From: Cacajao melanocephalus
Lineage: Eukaryota > Chordata > Mammalia > Primates > Pitheciidae
Length of the DNA: 64,000 bases
Direction: 5' to 3'
Assembly (NCBI GenBank): GCA_963573385.1
Contig: CAUYLG010039153.1
Span: forward strand, 18,890 to 82,889
Below the pieces are notes generated by a model that was given only the letters and a program-made list of their open reading frames with translations, did no database searches and was not told the origin of the DNA. The translations under genes were made by a program, and so were the position numbers. Shown here piece by piece: positions 53,203-64,000 of this stretch (position 1 is its first letter; each line of letters opens with the position of its first letter).

Positions 53203-56200
53203 AAAAATAAAATAAAATAAAGCTCAGCTATTACAGAGATAAGACATATTTAGTAATAAAGTTATATAATTCAGATTGATAGTTTCATTTGGAAAATTAG
53301 AATAGATGTTATCTAACATTCTCCTTTGATCTCTAAGTTCCATTGATTCAGTTTGGTTGACATTAAAAATGTACACTTATACATACTCAAACATGAGTAT
53401 GCATTCTTATGTTTAAACAGGCAACACTAATTGTCTTAATAGTCTGTCATTGTTTTAATTTTTTGTCATATCTCTCCTCTTCCCTTCTTGGTAAATAATG
53501 AGACAGCTTATTTAATTGCTCTTATTTAGATCAGCTCATCTTATTACTTATAAGTAGTTTACACAACCAAACCTAAATAAAAGTCATTCCGGGGCAACAG
53601 TAATAACAAGAAAATATTTATCTTTTACAGTTCCCCTTTCTGTTTGATCTTTCAAGCTATTCTTCATTTATGTACTCTTTAGTCAGCATAGATAGCTCCT
53701 ACAGAGCTTGGAAAATGTCTTTCACAGAAGTGTTGAAAAAAGAGAATAGGTTCTCCATACCCTGCTTACTTATCACTTACGGCTGCAAGTAGCTTCCCCA
53801 TCATTGACAGAGTAACCTGATCTCCACCTAGTGGCCAGATGGACTGACTTTTACATCGTGGAAATTAACAGGCCTTCTGTCATGAAAGGCTTGTACAGTT
53901 GTCTTGTATGGTTCCTGTTGAGTAAGATAGACTCCTTTAAGTCAGCAGTGAAGGCTGGGCAAATAACCTGCCATGCCGTCCACCACATAAGATCCACCTG
54001 CTTCCTGATTCCTCTCCATGGTAGCAAAGGAACTGCCCATATTTAGATAAACAGTACATTAATAGTTACAAGCATTATCACTACTCTCTCTGTCTTTGCT
54101 ACATTTCAGCCTTCTGGAGTTATTAGCTTTGCCATTGTTGATTTGCATTTTTGTTTTCATTTAATGAGTTCATTGGTGTTTTTATTTGATGAGTACAGCT
54201 TACAAGAGAGTATTTTTGAACCCTGAATATAAAATGTGTTCATTAATTTCACCTGCTTTGATAGGAACATGTGTTTTTCCTATAATATATAACCATAACA
54301 ACAAACTCAAAGGATTACTATAAATGTAGTTAAGAATCCGAATTTATTACTTTTAGATTTCATATTTTCAGAAATATGAGTTAATTATAAATCAGAATTC
54401 TTCTGGCTATATTTAAAGTTTATTATTCATACTTAGTTTCATTTGTATTTCTTCCAAGAAAGCTGTTAAACCTACACCACAGTTTTCCTCAGAAATCAAA
54501 TAATCTTCTCTTTGTGATTATTTTTATGGGAACAAAAGGCTTAAAATGTTATAGCTTTCAAATGTTATTTTCTAATTAAACAAATCACAAAGTAAATCTT
54601 CTGTATATTGCTGATAGAATTTCTCTGTGGCCTTTGAATAGAACTTCCTTAACTATATTCTTTAACAATGGATGCAGTCTTCTGAGACATAGTGTGAGAC
54701 TGGAACTTTTTCATCGTTAAAGTTAAGACAGTGCCTGGTACACAGTAGGCACACAATCAACATTTGAAAATAAAAAGGAGTGAGGCATAGGAAGAAATAC
54801 ATGGAAAAGATAACTAATTTATATTAAGCGCCATTAGTCTATTCCCCTTTTAAAGAGAATGTTTTAGGACTATGAATAAATGCAGTTTGATGTACTTAGG
54901 TAACTAAGTTTGGCCTTTTCTTTAACCTCTCTTCCAGCAGTTTTGATTTTTTAACATCTCAGCAGGATTTAAAGTTCCATTTTCAGTTTTAGAAACCACT
55001 GGGTTATTTAATTGGCTCTCTATTAGTAAATTAGTAAAACAGGCTAGGTTATCTTCAGATCCTCTGTGGGATTATGAAATCCTTTACTCTTTTTAAGGAG
55101 CATAGTTTACTCTTATACGTCATTCTTTGCTTTGATCAATAACTCTGAAAAAATAGTCTGATTCAATGGATCATTATTATAGAACAATCCGTATTTTGTA
55201 GGATTGTTATATGTACATATGTATTTGGGAATCCTTGTTGGCCCAGAAAGGCAATGCTTTTCTGAACTTTTATAGTTTCCCACCATCCATATCTCCTCAT
55301 CATGTGTCAGTAGAACCAGCTTTCAGCAGGATGATCCAGCTGTTTGCCTATATGGTGACACTTGGTCAATGCCTCTAATGATTTTTTCATTGTTTATTCC
55401 TATTAGAGAAGTCCCAGCCATGGAAATTCATTTTGAATCTTTGAGATTTTCAGGAGTACCTAGTGAAAATGCAAGATCCCCTGAGGAATGTAATACCCAT
55501 TGGCATGCTAGTAAACCAGTTCTCATGGAGACTGGGGGGTTGTTACTAATGTTTGACAATTTCTTTGGTGCAGACACTCCAGCCATGATTTCAAGCTACC
55601 AAAGGTTCACAATCAACTTGAAAATTTCCTAAATATTTAGCAATTATCTCTCATAGGCTGGTATAGTTTAGTTCTATTGTGCCACTTGCTTAATTAGGTC
55701 TTAATCATCTAACTCCTCAAAGAGAATTATGACAGTTACTTAACAAGGCTTTCAGAAACGTCGCAATGAGATGTTGACAGGGACAGAGAATGATGAGAGA
55801 AAAGGGAGAGAGGTACAGAGGACGCAGATAAGATAGTATCATGTTAGCTCAGTCACAGATTGGCGATACTCTTCTTGAACCAGAGATTTGGTTTGAGTAA
55901 AGAATTGGAGAAAAACCTATCCTGAAGTGGGGTAGCACTCCTGGATTCATGCATATGGACCTCCTTTCTTATACAGATTGTATTTCAGAGAGAAATTGCA
56001 AGTTGAATTTTACATTCTTCTAAAAGAAAAGCTTCTATTGGATCACAACATTATCAGTAATTGCCAAATACAATTAAAATTAAATCAACAGTCACCTCCC
56101 TAATGCAAGCAAATAAACAAGTTTATTATTTTAGGGAGGCTATGAGGTTTCATTAACCTTTTTTGCATATCCAGTAAGAATGATACCCCTATAAATTATG

Positions 56201-56611
56201 AAAATTATAGAATGTTAAACTAATATTTAAACTAGAAATATTGTCTTGCTCCCACTCTTTAGAAAATTTCTAACTTTAAAAAATTCCTTTTCAAATCATC
56301 AGCAAGACTATTTCAACCTCCTTCTCTCAAGATAGGCTGTAGGGTAGTTATGTTACCATATCACTAGTGCATATTGTTTAGCAATATGATCAGCAAGTAA
56401 AGACGTAATTTTAGCAATATTTATTTAAAGTATAAAGAAAACAAATTAATTCTGCAATATACCGGCTATAAATTTGAAGATCAAATGCAATTAATAGGGT
56501 GACAGTCAGTGACTCTACAACTGTTATGGTTCTGAGCTCTTAAATATAATCATAACATCATAATTGCTATAAAAATAAAACTTTCTTGCTATTATATATA
56601 TGATTTTATTC

Positions 56612-57135
56612 ATAAGCAGTATAACTTACTGTTTAAGAGCATGAAATTTATAGCTTTCAGGCCGGGTGCAGTAGCTCACGTTTGTAATCCCAGCACTCTG
56701 GGAGGCATAAGCAGGTGGATCACGAGGTCAGGAGTTCGAGACCAGCCTGTCCAATATGGCAAAACCCCATTTCTACTAAAAAATCCAAAAATTAGCCGGG
56801 CAGGGTGGCACATGCCTATAGTCCCAGCTATTCAGGAGGCTGAGGCAGGAGAATCAGTTGAACCCAGGAGGCGGAGTTTGTGGTAAGCCGAGATCGTGCT
56901 TCTGCACTCCAGCATGGGCAACAGAGTGAGACTCTGTCTCAAAAACAAAACAAAACAAAAAATATGTATAGTGTTCAAACCTAGATTTAAATCCTGATTC
57001 AACTTTGTGGGTGATCTCTGGCAAATTACTTATTTGTTCAAAGCCTCACTTTCTAATCATAATATAAAAATGAACCTTAACAAAGTTGTTGTAAGAATGA
57101 AATACAGTAATCCCTGGTACAGAGTAAGTACTCAG
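56612..57135 (-). repeat. MIR SINE, antisense, split by an Alu
   Basis: MIR text before (actgtttaagagcatgaaat) and after (tagatttaaatcctgattca, gtgatctctggcaaattact, agcctcactttctaatc, aagttgttgtaagaatgaaa) the Alu at 56660-56965 continues in one order. Confidence 0.8.
56660..56965 (+). repeat. Alu, S-like, sense
   Basis: ggccgggtgcagtagctcac to gtgagactctgtctcaaaaa with a CAAAA-patterned tail. Inserted into a MIR. The frame at 56641-56886 is this Alu. Confidence 0.95.
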
Positions 57136-58396
57136 TAACCAATTTAAAAAATTAGAAACTTAGAATTTAGGTTAATATTGGGCTACAGAATTCTTCAATG
57201 CTTTATGGAGACAAAGCCAAATTTGAATGAAACAGTATTACTCAAATACCTAATATTAAATTATGATCCAGTGAGTTACATAATTCATCATCTATTCTAG
57301 TGTTAAAATGTAAGCTTTGTTTATAATCTTGTTTGGAAAAAATTTTGTCAGACCCAAAAAAGGAATTGTGAAAATGGTCTTTGCCTAAACCTGTCAGCTT
57401 GAAGAAAAGCAGGAAATCAATGATAGGACAATTGTCAGCAGAGGATTATAGTGTTTAGCATTATTTAAAAGACAAATTAGAACAAGACCAAAAAACATGC
57501 AGCAAAGTATACATCATTTACGCTGAGTGCTGAGAACAGTAGAAAACAGAAAAAAAACAAACAAACAAAAAAAACAAGCCAAATTTGAATCCTATCTTTC
57601 TAAGCTTTTCATAGCATTTTTTCTCCTCCTATTTTAAGCTTTTGTTAGCAACAGGACTTGACGACACTGTATAGTTCTAAAGGTTGCAGTGTAGGGTGGC
57701 ATTGAAATTTGGAAGATTAGTTGAAAGTCTGTCCAGGTCATTGAGACATCCAGATTTTCTCCTCTATCCTATGCATCTAGGTGGCTGGCTCTCCTCTACC
57801 CTTACAAAAGGCACCAATTAGGACAGGAGGGAAACCATACAACTAACAAGAAGATAAAGTGAAAGTCTGCTTGTTTTACTTAGACTCAAGGAAGGTAGTC
57901 TAAGAATTTAAGAATTTCAATTAACTAAAGAACCAGGTATACAGTATAACAAATGGAACACACACACACACCGCCCACAGCGTGTCCACTTGAAATTTTA
58001 GAACCCCATGGATAAAGAAATAAGGCTGATAACTTCTAATTTTGAGAAAAGTAGAGAACAGGTTATATGAAAGTGGTAGAAATCCTAATGGCACTGGGCT
58101 TCTCCAAGCAGCATTGGAAACCAAAAAGAAAATCAAAGAAGGAAAATGATTTCCAGCTAGAATTTATATCCAGCCAAGCTCTTAATCAAGTAGACTAAAA
58201 CCATTTTTGATGTGCAAATCTCAAAAACATTACATTCTTTCTCAAGAAGCTACTGCATGATGTGCTATCACTAAAACAAGGGAGTAAACCAAGAAAGAGA
58301 AAGACATGGGTGGAAAGAGTGGCTTTAGCCAGGGAAAAGGCAAAGGTAATTCTCAGTTGGGCAAAATCATCCAAACACAAAAGCCTGTTTGATAAT

Positions 58397-58507
58397 AAAG
58401 TGCCGAATAGCCCAAGTAACATACTGAATACATTATGTCAAGATTGTCAAGATGTCACAATCTTGACATAATGTATTCAGTAAGTTACATGGGCTATTCG
58501 GCACTTT
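58397..58507. repeat. 50-bp-arm near-perfect palindrome
   Basis: The arms 58397-58446 and 58458-58507 are reverse complements at 48 of 50 positions, around an 11-nt loop. The looser inverted match continues outward through gataat/atcat text. See findings. Confidence 0.95.
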
Positions 58508-58520
58508 TATCATTAGTATA

Positions 58521-58617
58521 CAGTCTCCAACTTAAGGATGGTTCAATTTAGCAATTTTTCTACATCATAAAGTAGAAAAATTGCTAAATTGAACCATCGT
58601 AAGTTGGGGACTGACTG
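58521..58617. mobile_element. 97-bp palindromic MITE, Tigger-like ends
   Basis: The arms 58521-58563 and 58572-58617 pair with small indels around an 8-nt loop; the ends cagt/actg are flanked by TA on both sides (58519-58520, 58618-58619), the mariner/Tigger target. The end text accatcgtaagttggggact resembles a Tigger-type terminal repeat. It seems to be an element reduced to its inverted repeats, comparable in form to MADE1 but with different sequence. Confidence 0.7.
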
Positions 58618-59399
58618 TATAGTAATGATAAGGTAAACAATATTGATTTGTTTATGGTAGCACTTTATTGGGGGAATGAGGGGAGAAAAAATGAATGATG
58701 TGTGTTTGAGGTGGGAGAGGTAAAATAGTCCTTACCTTTTATATAGGAAATCAATAGATAATCTCTGAAACTGAAACATAAAGAGACATAAGAATATCAC
58801 TTAGAAATATGGAGGTAAATAATAGAAGATGCAGCAAGCAGAGTTGAAGTAGTTACCTTTAACCTCTTCATTGCTTGTGGGGGAGACTGTGTCACAAGGG
58901 CGCTGTTTTTGTTATACATCTTGTAGTACTATTTGACTTATTAAACCACGTATGCTTATTACTTTGATAAGAATTAAAAATTACTTTAATAACAAGTAGG
59001 AATTTACCAGGTGGAAAAGAAGAATGAGGGTAGGCATGAAACAATTCCTCAGAAGTAGAGATTAAATGTAACTCCTCTTTGGATCCTTGAAACTTAGAAC
59101 AGTACTTTTTTTTTTTAATGGAATGGAGTAAGCCAGTAAATTTTCTTTCTTTGACTTTAAAATGACTCAAGGATTCCAGTTCTGAATACAATGGAACAAA
59201 CACTTTGTCTCTCCCACTGAATGCAGCTGTAAAATCTGGACAGAATGCATGAGCAACTATTCAAAGTATCTGAAAAATAAATGATAGCATATGGATTGAG
59301 GAAGACTAGAATTTGAACTACCATTTAACCAGCTATGAGTTTCTCATTTTTCCTCCAGAATCTTCTGGCTTTGATTCAAGGCAGCTTAGAAATTGAAGT

Positions 59400-60390
59400 A
59401 GTGCTCTCAGAAAACTAGAAATAGAAGGAAATTTTCTCAACCTGATAAAGGGCATCTATAAAATCCCCATAGCTGGCACCATATTTTAATGGTAAGAGAT
59501 TAAATGCTTTCCCTGTAACACTGGGAATAAGGCAAAGAAAGATAACCATGCTCACCATTCCTATTCAACATCAATAAGAAAAGAAAAATAAATGAAAAGC
59601 ATGCATATTGGAAAGGAAGACATAAAACTGTCCCTATTTACAGACAACAAAATTGCCTACCTAGAAAATCCCACAGAATCTATTTAAAAAAAAAAAGAGA
59701 AAACAAAAAAGCAAAAGAAGCTACTCTTAGAACAAATAAGTGAGTTTATCAAAGTCAAAAATCAGTCATATTTCTGTATACTAACAATAACTAACAAAAT
59801 TTAAAAATACATGTACCATTTACAAACAACTTCTTCTAAAAATGAAATACTTAGGTATAAATCAATAAGACTTGTGCAGGATATGTATGCTGAATACTAC
59901 AAAACATTAATGGAAGAAATAATAGACCTAAATAAATGGAGAGATATGCTGAGTTCATGGATTAGAAAACTCAACATAATAATGATGTCAGTTCTCTCCA
60001 AACTGGCCTACAGATTTAACACAATTTTAATTTAACAATGTCTGCAGTATTTTTTTATAGCTATAAATAAGCTAACTCAAAAAATTTGCATAGACAGGCA
60101 AAGGAATTAAATTAGTCAAAACAATTTTTTTACAAGAAGAATAAATTTGGAGAAACCATACAACCTAATTTTAAGATTTACTATAAAACTACAATAATCA
60201 AGACAGTGCGATGCTGACAAAAAAATTAAATCAGTGAAACAGAATAGAATGTTCAAAATTAGACCCACAGACATATTGCCAATAGTTTTCAACAAAGATG
60301 CCAAAACAGTTTAATGCAGAAAGGATAGTCAACAAATGGTGCTTTGACAATTGGTCATCCACATGCAAAACAAGCACATGTTTAAAACCT
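59400..60390 (+). repeat. Old L1 ORF2 fragment, sense
   Basis: tgctcaccattcctattcaa, cagacaacaaaattgcctac, agaaaatcccacagaatcta, atactacaaaacattaatgg, catggattagaaaactcaac and tcaacaaatggtgctttgac are ORF2 landmarks in order. Stops and indels leave only 60-110-codon pieces. Confidence 0.85.
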
Positions 60391-60639
60391 TGTTGATTTT
60401 TAAATATGCAAATAAAATTAAACAATAGGTGCAAGCCCAGGAATAATAATAGCATACAATAGTAAATCGCACCTGCCATGTCATCTTTTATTGTTGTAAT
60501 TATATGGAGAATGTGAAGCTGATTCTTAAAAATAATTTTAAATGAATACTTTAAAACTTTTAAGGTCAAGAAAGCTCGTTTGGTCAGAGCATTAAAAAAA
60601 AAGTCTCAATCTATGGTATCATTTTGGGGGTAAGAAAAT

Positions 60640-60775
60640 GTTCCAGATATGTTATTTGCAGGTGGAGAAACTAAGGCCCAGAGAAGTTACATAACTTGCC
60701 CAAGAGCACACAGCTGGTAAGTGGCAGAGTTAGTGGTTCTACAATTTGTGCTCTTTATCCACCATGCCCTACAGC
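60640..60775 (+). repeat. MIR SINE, 3' half
   Basis: gtggagaaactaaggcccag, agaagttacataacttgccc and gcacacagctggtaagtggc are among the best preserved MIR text in the window. Confidence 0.9.
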
Positions 60776-61476
60776 CCAGTCAGCACTACCAATTTTTACT
60801 ACCTAGTCAGATATCCAGAGTGTCCAGAATACCTCCCACTAACTAAATCTGAAAATGCCAGTGGAGGTAAAAGCTTGCCATTTGTCTTTGTATAATTCCA
60901 TGAAATTATGTTGGTTCCCATAGAAGTCAGTGTTTCTGAGCAGCCAAATAATTTTCAGCTCTGTGGCAAACAGAAGAAGGATCCTTTTACATGACCTTTA
61001 ATTAATAACAGAAAACCAAATTCTCAGTGATTCTCATGCCATTTCTTTAATCCCTGACACTCTTCCCTTTGATGAATAAATAAAATAAGTTAAAGTGTTG
61101 CAAAATTTCTATGTTGTTCAAGTGAGTGAGGCAGCAGGATCTGAACTTGGTTTCCAGAAGAGGGAGACTGCTGTCAGGAAAGGGGTAGCAACAAGCACAA
61201 TTGCAGCAGGGTGATTCAGTGAGGAAAAGTGAGTTGATCAGGTATCCCATCACCACCCCTAAACAACATTAAGGCCATGTAGTGATGATCTTATCAATCT
61301 TTCCTTCCCCAGGACTAATGGGACTCTTGGGAGTCCTCAATCTCTCTTTGAGAAATGAGGCATTGAAAGACAGGACACACATAGGGATACTGCTTCTTCT
61401 CCAGGATGTAGTGAAATCACTGTGGAGCATTTAGAGGAAAGCTGTTGCCTCTGGGATTTAAGAAGGATGATCATCT

Positions 61477-61827
<351 letters not shown>

Positions 61828-62409
61828 CTAGAGCCCAAACTTTTTCCTATATCAATATCATTTTTTAAAGTATTTATGATAAAGCAAAAGAACATGAAAA
61901 AAAAGCAGACATCAAGGTGGCATGGAGAAAAGTAGAGAAAGCTCATTATTCCTTTTTGAAAAATAGGATATGTTAAATCTGTGGTCACTTCATAGGCTTG
62001 CTTAACCATAATTAGTCATCAGTTTTCAGAACTGCCTTGGTTCATTAGGTTGTCCCTTATTTCTATAGGACAATTAACAGTTTCTGATGTCTTCTCTTAT
62101 GAAAGTGTTTCCAGAAGTCACCAATTTGAACATGTTTTTGAATTCTTATAAAAAGCTTTGTTGTTGTTGTCTACTTAAGTATTTCTACATTTATGCTGAG
62201 ATCATAATTCTGTAACAGCTGAATAGAGATATCAGTAAGATACTCTATTTTAATAGACCTAAGAGCACAGGCCCTGGGAGCAGGTAAATAAGAAAGACTA
62301 ACACCCTGGGAGCAACTCCATTTGTGAACACTGTTTTAACTGATACTATTCTAATAGCAGTTTTAAAAAAAGGAAGAATAATTCCTAAAGTAGTAGTAAT
62401 AATAATAAT

Positions 62410-62600
62410 AGCTAATACTTACATGTGCTGATCATATACCAATGCTGTTCTCAGTGTACAGAGACAAATGACAGGCTTTTAACTCATTTAATTATTATAA
62501 AAACACTGTAAGATAGGTACTGTTATTACCACAATTTACCGATGAGGAAACTGAGGCACAGAGCTGTTAAGAACCAATGCACAGGGAGGTTAACTAACTT
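62410..62600 (+). repeat. MIR SINE
   Basis: tagctaatacttacatgtgc, ggtactgttattaccacaat, gatgaggaaactgaggcaca and gagctgttaagaac in MIR order, preceded by a short (TAA)n run (62394-62411). Confidence 0.85.
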
Positions 62601-63714
62601 TCTTTGTACTGAAGCAATCTGCTTTTAAATGTATCATAACTTACCCGTAGCCACGTTCTTACACATTTCTGACTGGAGAGGTGGAAAAAGAACCGCAGTT
62701 CTGAGCTCCATTGATACAAGGTCATGATGGGTGATGTTGTTACTCATTAACTTTCTCAGAAATTGTTTCAAACCTTGCTCCTGTCCAGTGATCTCTACCT
62801 TCAGTTTAAGGAATGTGGATTTTAAAAATAATATCAAAGTTTTCCCTCTTGTTCATACATGACATAATTAAATTTAATCGAACTTTCTTACAAATACTTA
62901 GGGAGACACAGGCCTAACAAGGGGTAAAATGATTTTCTGGAACTAGTTTCATGTGAAGCTCTGCAGGATTTGCTGGTAGGAAGATATAGGTATGAGAATA
63001 GGCCTTTTCCCATGTAATATTCCTGCTCACTTTCCAGGCAGAGCATAGCCCATGTATTTCCTCCACAATCTAGAGCGCGAGAACTGAGCCATCAGTGCTC
63101 TCTGCTTCCATTCAAAAACTGCTAAAAGCATTGGCTCCCAGAGAGAAAAGTGCACCATTTTGAGAGTGGATGTGTGAAACCCTCGAGGCTTAGGGCAGAG
63201 CAGAAGTCTGGCTGGTACACAAAAGCAGTGAATTAGACTGACTGGTCTGTCCCAGAGGAAGCTAGCATCTCATTCACTTAAAAGTTGCATTTCTTTTCCA
63301 AACTACTCTGTTTCATGATTTCACTTTCACTAGTCAAGCATCAATCTTATTTCAGCCATGTTTGTGTACCCTTGAAATAACTGTGACTTTTATATGTGAC
63401 ATTTTTAAATAAATTGACTTCTCAGTAATTATCTGCATATGAATAAAGTGAAAACTTTTAAGCACAATCTCAGTGAGAAGCTCGCGCTAATGAATAGCCT
63501 TCTAGCAACCCCAAACAACATTTGATATCTATAGGTCCAAACATTATTACACATTTGCCATCTTAAGTACTTTTTTTGGTATGTAAGTTTTCCTGTGATG
63601 TCATATCTACAATCTAATGGCTATATCATTGGAATTCCAATTTCTTAAAAATTCTTTTGATCTTCTCCTTTTGTTTTCATATAATAACAGTGTTCATTTT
63701 TATTTTATATTCCT

Positions 63715-63866
63715 TTTTGGGGACAGGATCTTACTCTGCCACTCAGGCTGGAGTTCAGTGGCATGATCATAGCTCACTGAAGCCTAAACTCTCCTGGGTT
63801 CAAGTGATCCTCTCCCCTCAGCCTTCTGTGTAGCTGGGACTACATGGACATGCCACCACACCTGGC
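63715..63866 (-). repeat. Alu, J-like, antisense, right part only readable
   Basis: ggggacaggatcttactctg, ctcaggctggagttcagtgg, gtgtagctgggactacatgg and ccaccacacctggcc are antisense Alu text, followed by a ~31-base T run. Confidence 0.85.
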
Positions 63867-63867
63867 C

Positions 63868-63902
<35 letters not shown>

Positions 63903-64000
63903 GAAAAGGGAGACCTAAAATGTCCAAGCGGGACTCGAACACCAGACCACAGTTTATCATTATGGCTGGGCCGCCCAAAACTCCGGGATTAAACGTGGTG
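63867..64000. other. Poly-T run and scrambled Alu-like tail (probable low quality)
   Basis: After the T run (about 63869-63899) the text still tracks the expected Alu order (gcgggactcgaacaccagac for gctggtctcgaactcctgac; ccgcccaaaactccgggatt for cctcccaaagtgctgggatt), but with errors every few bases, far above the divergence of the Alu half before the T run. Confidence 0.6.

Larger units (their letters stand above)
57950..59000 (+). repeat. Old LINE remnant (HAL1 or L1M type)
   Basis: aagaagctactgcatgatgt, aaaacaagggagtaaaccaa, gaaagagaaagacatgg and ccagctagaatttatatcca match HAL1/L1-type internal text; a 3' portion resumes after the palindromes (ggagactgtgtcacaagggc region). Exact subfamily unknown; no open frame. 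Confidence 0.6.

Noticed and set aside
59811..60035. Open frame resembling reverse transcriptase text
   Set aside because: Decayed L1 ORF2 fragment with stops and indels on both sides; not a gene.
63931..63945. tRNA T-loop-like string near the window end
   Set aside because: The surrounding text aligns to the antisense Alu left arm in order, and no cloverleaf can be formed.

Overview
The window is primate nuclear DNA, most likely human or a close relative. It is AT-rich and intron-dominated, with dimeric Alu elements (J- and S-like), L1 3' ends, MIR, L2 and hAT/Tigger-type DNA transposon fossils, and a 7SL RNA retropseudogene. The species cannot be fixed from the sequence alone.

One gene runs through the whole window on the + strand. 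Thirteen short GT-AG exons (A to M, positions 117 to 51248) splice into one uninterrupted reading frame of 1,853 nt: two bases of a split codon, then 617 codons. I recognise the product as the middle-to-late part of VWA8 (von Willebrand factor A domain-containing protein 8, KIAA0564), a large mitochondrial AAA+ ATPase. By my recollection of a ~1,905-residue protein, these exons cover roughly residues 920 to 1537. Exons A and B encode the end of the last AAA+ module. Exons C to M encode a beta-rich, WD/propeller-like region that precedes the linker and C-terminal VWA domain. The promoter, the mitochondrial targeting sequence, the Walker motifs and the VWA domain lie outside. No second protein-coding gene was found on either strand; other open frames are chance frames or run through Alu and L1 copies.

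Layout: 1-2.4 kb, exons A and B; 2.4-18.2 kb, a long intron with microsatellites, hairpins and a 64-bp templated duplication; 18.2-32.2 kb, a dense cluster of exons C to J; 32.2-36.3 kb, an intron with broken L1 and an insertion carrying 59-bp tandem units; 36.35 kb, exon K; 36.5-46.9 kb, a repeat-packed intron (antisense L1, three Alus, 7SL pseudogene, long-TIR transposon); 46.9 kb exon L; 51.0 kb exon M; 51.2-64 kb, an intron continuing beyond the window, with two adjacent near-perfect palindromes at 58.4-58.6 kb.

Two exons (B and M) can be read past their donor sites to nearby in-frame stops followed by AATAAA signals, so this stretch may generate C-terminally truncated VWA8 proteins lacking the VWA domain. 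The last ~130 bases look like a scrambled Alu after a poly-T run and are probably low-quality sequence. I saw no convincing novel gene system; the most unusual signals are structural (template-switch-like duplications and palindromes).
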